Shown here: piece after piece, positions 52,085-54,190 of the stretch
Layout of the letters: the number at the start of each line of letters is the position of its first letter
Numbering within the stretch: position 1 is the stretch's first letter
DNA from: Amycolatopsis thailandensis
Lineage (GTDB): Bacteria; Actinomycetota; Actinomycetes; Mycobacteriales; Pseudonocardiaceae
Length of the DNA: 54,190 nucleotides
Reading direction: 5' to 3'
NCBI RefSeq assembly: GCF_002234405.1
Contig: NZ_NMQT01000088.1
Location: 1-54,190, forward strand
The notes under the pieces: generated by a model
Database searches by the model: none
What the model was told of the DNA's origin: nothing
The model's input: only the letters and a program-made list of their open reading frames with translations
Translations under genes and position numbers: made by a program

Positions 52085-52177
52085 CCCGACCTCCGAACCC
52101 TTCGAAACTCCCTTCGCAAGGTACCTGACAGCCAGGACCGAGTGTTAACAACCCATACACATTTGAGACATAAGTCG

Positions 52178-52936
52178 TTAAGCCATCGGCAAAGTACGTT
52201 GACGGTCCGCAGCCGGAGCGAGGTCACCGGACACCAGTCGGACGAAGCGGTGCGCGAACGGTCGCCAGGTTTCGGTGATATCGGCGTGCACTCGGGCGAG
52301 GTTTTCCTGGGTCAGTACGTCCGGCCGGGTGAGTTCCGCCATTTCCGGCGACTGCCGCGCCCAGTCGAGGACCACGTCCGGCGTCGTCTCGATATGGAAC
52401 TGGACACCGTAGGCACAACGGTCGAATCGGAAAGCTTGGTAGGCATACCGCGGCGAGGAAGCGAGAAGCTCGGCACCCGCGGGCAGCCGGGTGATCGCGT
52501 CGTTGTGGAACTGCAGGACGTCCTGCATGAGGGGCAGGTCCGCGAAGAGTGGATCGGTCCAGGCAGCGTCCTTCTTGGACACAAGCCCAGGGCCGACCTC
52601 GGGTCCCTGTTCGCCGGTGGCGACGCTACCGCCCAGCGCCACCGCCAGGAGCTGGCCGCCAAGGCAGATCGCGAGCGTCGGGATGCGCGCGCCCGCGGCT
52701 TTCGAAAGAAGCTTCCGCACGTCCGCGAGCCACGGGTGGGCGGCGTCGTCGTTCGCACCCATCCCGCCACCGAGGCATACGACGCCCGAGTACCCATCAA
52801 GATCGGCAGGAAGGTCCTGTTCAGGCGGCAACCTGATATCGAGCTCGGCTCCCGCCTCGGTGAGCCAGTCGCCGAGGGGACCGATCGGATCTGATTCATC
52901 TGGCTGGATGACGAGCAACTTGGGAGCGGTCACCAC
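52178..52936 (-). CDS. Class I glutamine amidotransferase-like protein
   Basis: 252-residue GATase1 domain protein (GMP-synthase-amidotransferase-like, stand-alone). Nucleophile Cys in LAICLGGQLLA (about residue 94), His in YGVQFHIETT, and oxyanion glycines VVCLGGGMGAND. No synthetase domain is fused, so it probably hydrolyses a gamma-glutamyl or similar amide on its own. GTG 52936, or the adjacent GTG 52933. About 90 bp separate it from pitA. Confidence 0.88.
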   Translation of the reverse strand: MVTAPKLLVIQPDESDPIGPLGDWLTEAGAELDIRLPPEQDLPADLDGYSGVVCLGGGMGANDDAAHPWLADVRKLLSKAAGARIPTLAICLGGQLLAVALGGSVATGEQGPEVGPGLVSKKDAAWTDPLFADLPLMQDVLQFHNDAITRLPAGAELLASSPRYAYQAFRFDRCAYGVQFHIETTPDVVLDWARQSPEMAELTRPDVLTQENLARVHADITETWRPFAHRFVRLVSGDLAPAADRQRTLPMA

Positions 52937-52955
52937 CCCAGCCTACGACCGCCAA

Positions 52956-53013
52956 GAGAGCAGGGGACCTTTGCTATCGCTCGGGGCGGCGATAGCAAAG
53001 GTCCCTTGCTTCG
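52956..53013. repeat. Dispersed repeat, inverted pair
   Basis: Units at 52958-52980 and 52991-53012 form a stem of about 22 bp with one A/G difference in the left arm (AGCAGGGG). It lies between the rhodanese 3' end and the amidotransferase start. Confidence 0.87.
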
Positions 53014-53021
53014 CGCGCTCG

Positions 53022-53474
53022 TCAGCAGGCGCAGCGTGGGGAAGGGGTGGGGCTGGGTGCGGAAGTGAGGAGGTTCCGGTCAACGGGGTAGCCGGCCGCT
53101 TGCCAAGCGGTGATGCCACCGGACAGGCGTTTGACCTTGAAGCCGAGTTCCGCGAGCTTCAGGGCGCCCTTGGTCGCCGCGTTGCAGTGGATGCTCTCGC
53201 AGTAGCAGACGTAGACGAGATCCCGGTCGAGTCGGCTGACCGATTCGGGAGTCATGTCCCGGTACGGAAGATTGATAGCGCCAGGGATGCGAGCGGTCGC
53301 GAAGACTTCGGGAGCCCGGGTCTCGACGATCACGTACCCCCGTTGAGCACCGGAGTCGAGGTCCCGGACAAGGTCATCAGGATCCACGTCCAGGGCGAGC
53401 TCTGCACGCAGGAGCGCGGCCGCGGTCGTGCTGTCCAAGGCGGGGAAGGTCAGTACGCGGGGTTCTGTCGTCAT
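53022..53474 (-). CDS. Rhodanese-like sulfurtransferase
   Basis: 150-residue single-domain rhodanese: VIVETRAPEVFATARIPGAI (the CDC25/rhodanese strand and HIPGA-like motif), then the active-site region VYVCYCESIHCNAATKGA, with several Cys in place of the usual CRxGxR loop, and AELGFKVKRLSGGITAW. The tail ends in CAC. It is divergent from an AsnC/Lrp regulator that may control it. Probably moves sulfur between thiols; substrate unknown. Confidence 0.82.
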   Translation of the reverse strand: MTTEPRVLTFPALDSTTAAALLRAELALDVDPDDLVRDLDSGAQRGYVIVETRAPEVFATARIPGAINLPYRDMTPESVSRLDRDLVYVCYCESIHCNAATKGALKLAELGFKVKRLSGGITAWQAAGYPVDRNLLTSAPSPTPSPRCAC

Positions 53475-53517
53475 GGCTCAATCCTGCTGACCGGTGATCA
53501 CCCGCAACATCGGAGAT

Positions 53518-53576
53518 TCCAGGTCTCTCCGACGGCTAACCTGGAGTTTCCTGGCAGGGATGACGATCGACCTGGA
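53518..53576. promoter_or_regulatory. Putative AsnC operators
   Basis: TCCAGGT (53518-53524) and ACCTGGA (53539-53545) are inverted, and a further ACCTGGA lies at 53570-53576, 31 bp on. They fill the 107-bp divergent gap; the last one overlaps the asnC ribosome site. Confidence 0.5.
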
Positions 53577-53581
53577 GTTCC

Positions 53582-54028
53582 GTGAACCTCGATGATCTCG
53601 ACTGGCAGCTGCTCGAACTCCTCCAGTCCGACGGTCGACTGACCTTCTCCGAACTCGGCCGTCGGGTATCGCTGTCGGCGCCGGCGGTGACCGAGCGGGT
53701 TCGGCGGCTCGAGGAGAAAGGGATCATCACCGGATACTCGGCCAGTGTCGACCTGAACAAGCTCGGGCTCCCGATCGAGGCGATGGTCCGGGCAAAGGTG
53801 CGAAGCCTCGACACGCCTCGCTTCCGCGAAACCATCCTCGCGTTGCCCCAGGTGCTCGACGCCGATCACGTCACGGGCGACGAGTGCTGGCTGGTGAGGG
53901 TCGCTTGTCGGAACACCGCGGAGTTGGAAGGGCTCGTAGAGCGGATGCAGCGTTATGGAGAGACGACGACTTCGCTGGTCTTCTCGTCACCAGTTCGCCG
54001 GCGCGCGGTCGCGCGGCGGAACCGCTAA
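53582..54028 (+). CDS. Lrp/AsnC-family transcriptional regulator
   Basis: 148-residue regulator. N-terminal helix-turn-helix (LDDLDWQLLELLQSDGRLT, FSELGRRVSLSAPAVTERVR) and C-terminal RAM ligand-binding domain (LPQVLDADHVTGDECWLVRV). GTG 53582 follows GGAG. It is divergent from the rhodanese gene, with ACCTGGA repeats between, so a cysteine- or sulfur-linked role is plausible but inferred. Confidence 0.92.
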   Translation: MNLDDLDWQLLELLQSDGRLTFSELGRRVSLSAPAVTERVRRLEEKGIITGYSASVDLNKLGLPIEAMVRAKVRSLDTPRFRETILALPQVLDADHVTGDECWLVRVACRNTAELEGLVERMQRYGETTTSLVFSSPVRRRAVARRNR

Positions 54029-54043
54029 GCGACACCGCGGAGA

Positions 54044-54067
54044 GAGCAAGGGACCTTTGCTACCGCC
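54044..54067 (+). repeat. Dispersed repeat, single unit after asnC
   Basis: Unit with AGCAAGGGACCTTTGCT core then ACC in place of ATC, 16 bp beyond the asnC stop. No inverted partner follows. Confidence 0.83.
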
Positions 54068-54086
54068 TGGGGCGGGGCCGGCCGTG

Positions 54087-54138
54087 GGTGCGAGTAGGTG
54101 GCTACTTGCACCGGGGTCTGGGTACGAAGAAAAGACCC
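54087..54138 (+). other. Stem-loop and possible antiterminator
   Basis: GGTGCGAGTAG (54087-54097) pairs with CTACTTGCACC (54102-54112), one G-U pair. Next, GGGTCT (54114-54119) could pair with AGACCC (54133-54138), which are also the 5' bases of the terminator stem. The two pairings exclude each other. Confidence 0.5.
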
Positions 54139-54188
54139 AGGTCGGGAGAACTCGTAGTTCTCGACTGACCTGGGCCTTTTCTTTTTTT
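54130..54188 (+). terminator. Strong intrinsic terminator at window end
   Basis: CCCAGGTC (54136-54143) pairs with GACCTGGG (54167-54174), with an inner perfect stem GAGAACT/AGTTCTC (54146-54152, 54156-54162), an A-rich 5' side (54130-54133) and a U-tract CTTTTCTTTTTTT. The strongest U-tract in the window. Confidence 0.88.
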
Positions 54189-54190
54189 AA

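Noticed and set aside
52085..52177. PhoP box upstream of pitA
   Set aside because: GTTAACA-like words occur but not as spaced direct repeats of the GTTCACC type.

Overview
This window is GC-rich actinobacterial chromosome, most likely from Amycolatopsis or a close relative in the Pseudonocardiaceae. The inference rests on several things: very high third-position GC; many GTG starts; genes with a -10 box 6-8 nt before the start codon (probably leaderless); a GlnR box; a WhiB7 protein with an AT-hook; a PPA1309-family protein; and gene order shared with two mycobacterial loci (Rv3193c-Rv3198c and Rv2219-Rv2221c). No plasmid, prophage, insertion sequence or CRISPR array was seen.

Layout. 1-5.1 kb: a TetR gene divergent from an FAD monooxygenase with tandem operators, then a NarL-type two-component system whose kinase has an unusual C-terminal extracytoplasmic domain, then a coupled pair of unknown genes. 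5.1-13.3 kb: a compact histidine-utilisation operon (hutH, hutU, M20 amidohydrolase, hutF, hutI) divergent from an IclR regulator, with a hairpin-packed 333-bp gap between them. 13.5-15.4 kb: an AbiE-like toxin-antitoxin pair. 15.4-24.6 kb: translation-quality and division housekeeping (ssrA/tmRNA, smpB, ftsE, ftsX, prfB) mixed with a putative-sensor/kinase/regulator operon, an acyltransferase-3 membrane protein and an amidohydrolase. 24.6-28 kb: a PadR regulator and two identical initiator tRNA genes flanking a TetR/FAD-monooxygenase cassette. 28-43.2 kb: a block in mycobacterial Rv3193c-Rv3198c order: UPF0182, PDZ/S16 protease, DUF2342 metalloprotease, ThiF-like protein, ABC1 kinase, whiB7 and uvrD2, with small extra genes. 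43.3-50.8 kb: the nitrogen-assimilation block DUF4191, RDD protein, glnA with a GlnR box, thioesterase, glnE. 51-54 kb: phosphate permease, class I amidotransferase, rhodanese and an AsnC/Lrp regulator, ending in an elaborate terminator.

The most striking non-coding feature is a dispersed palindromic repeat with core AGCAAGGGACCTTTGCT. I count 27 units at 14 intergenic sites, eight of them as inverted pairs able to form long hairpins. Most lie at gene 3' ends, and in three places the repeat supplies the stop codon. Both arms vary together between copies, so the hairpin rather than the exact sequence seems to be conserved. A second palindrome family (arm GGTGTGTGGAAATAGGGAC) occurs twice.

How genes work together: hutH-U-F-I degrade histidine, with the M20 enzyme sitting where a formylglutamate deformylase is expected; glnA and glnE form the GlnR-controlled glutamine synthetase module; ssrA, smpB and prfB serve termination and ribosome rescue; ftsE and ftsX form one complex; whiB7 lies beyond an intrinsic terminator that could act as an attenuator. 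All functional calls come from reading translated sequence by eye; no database search was possible.
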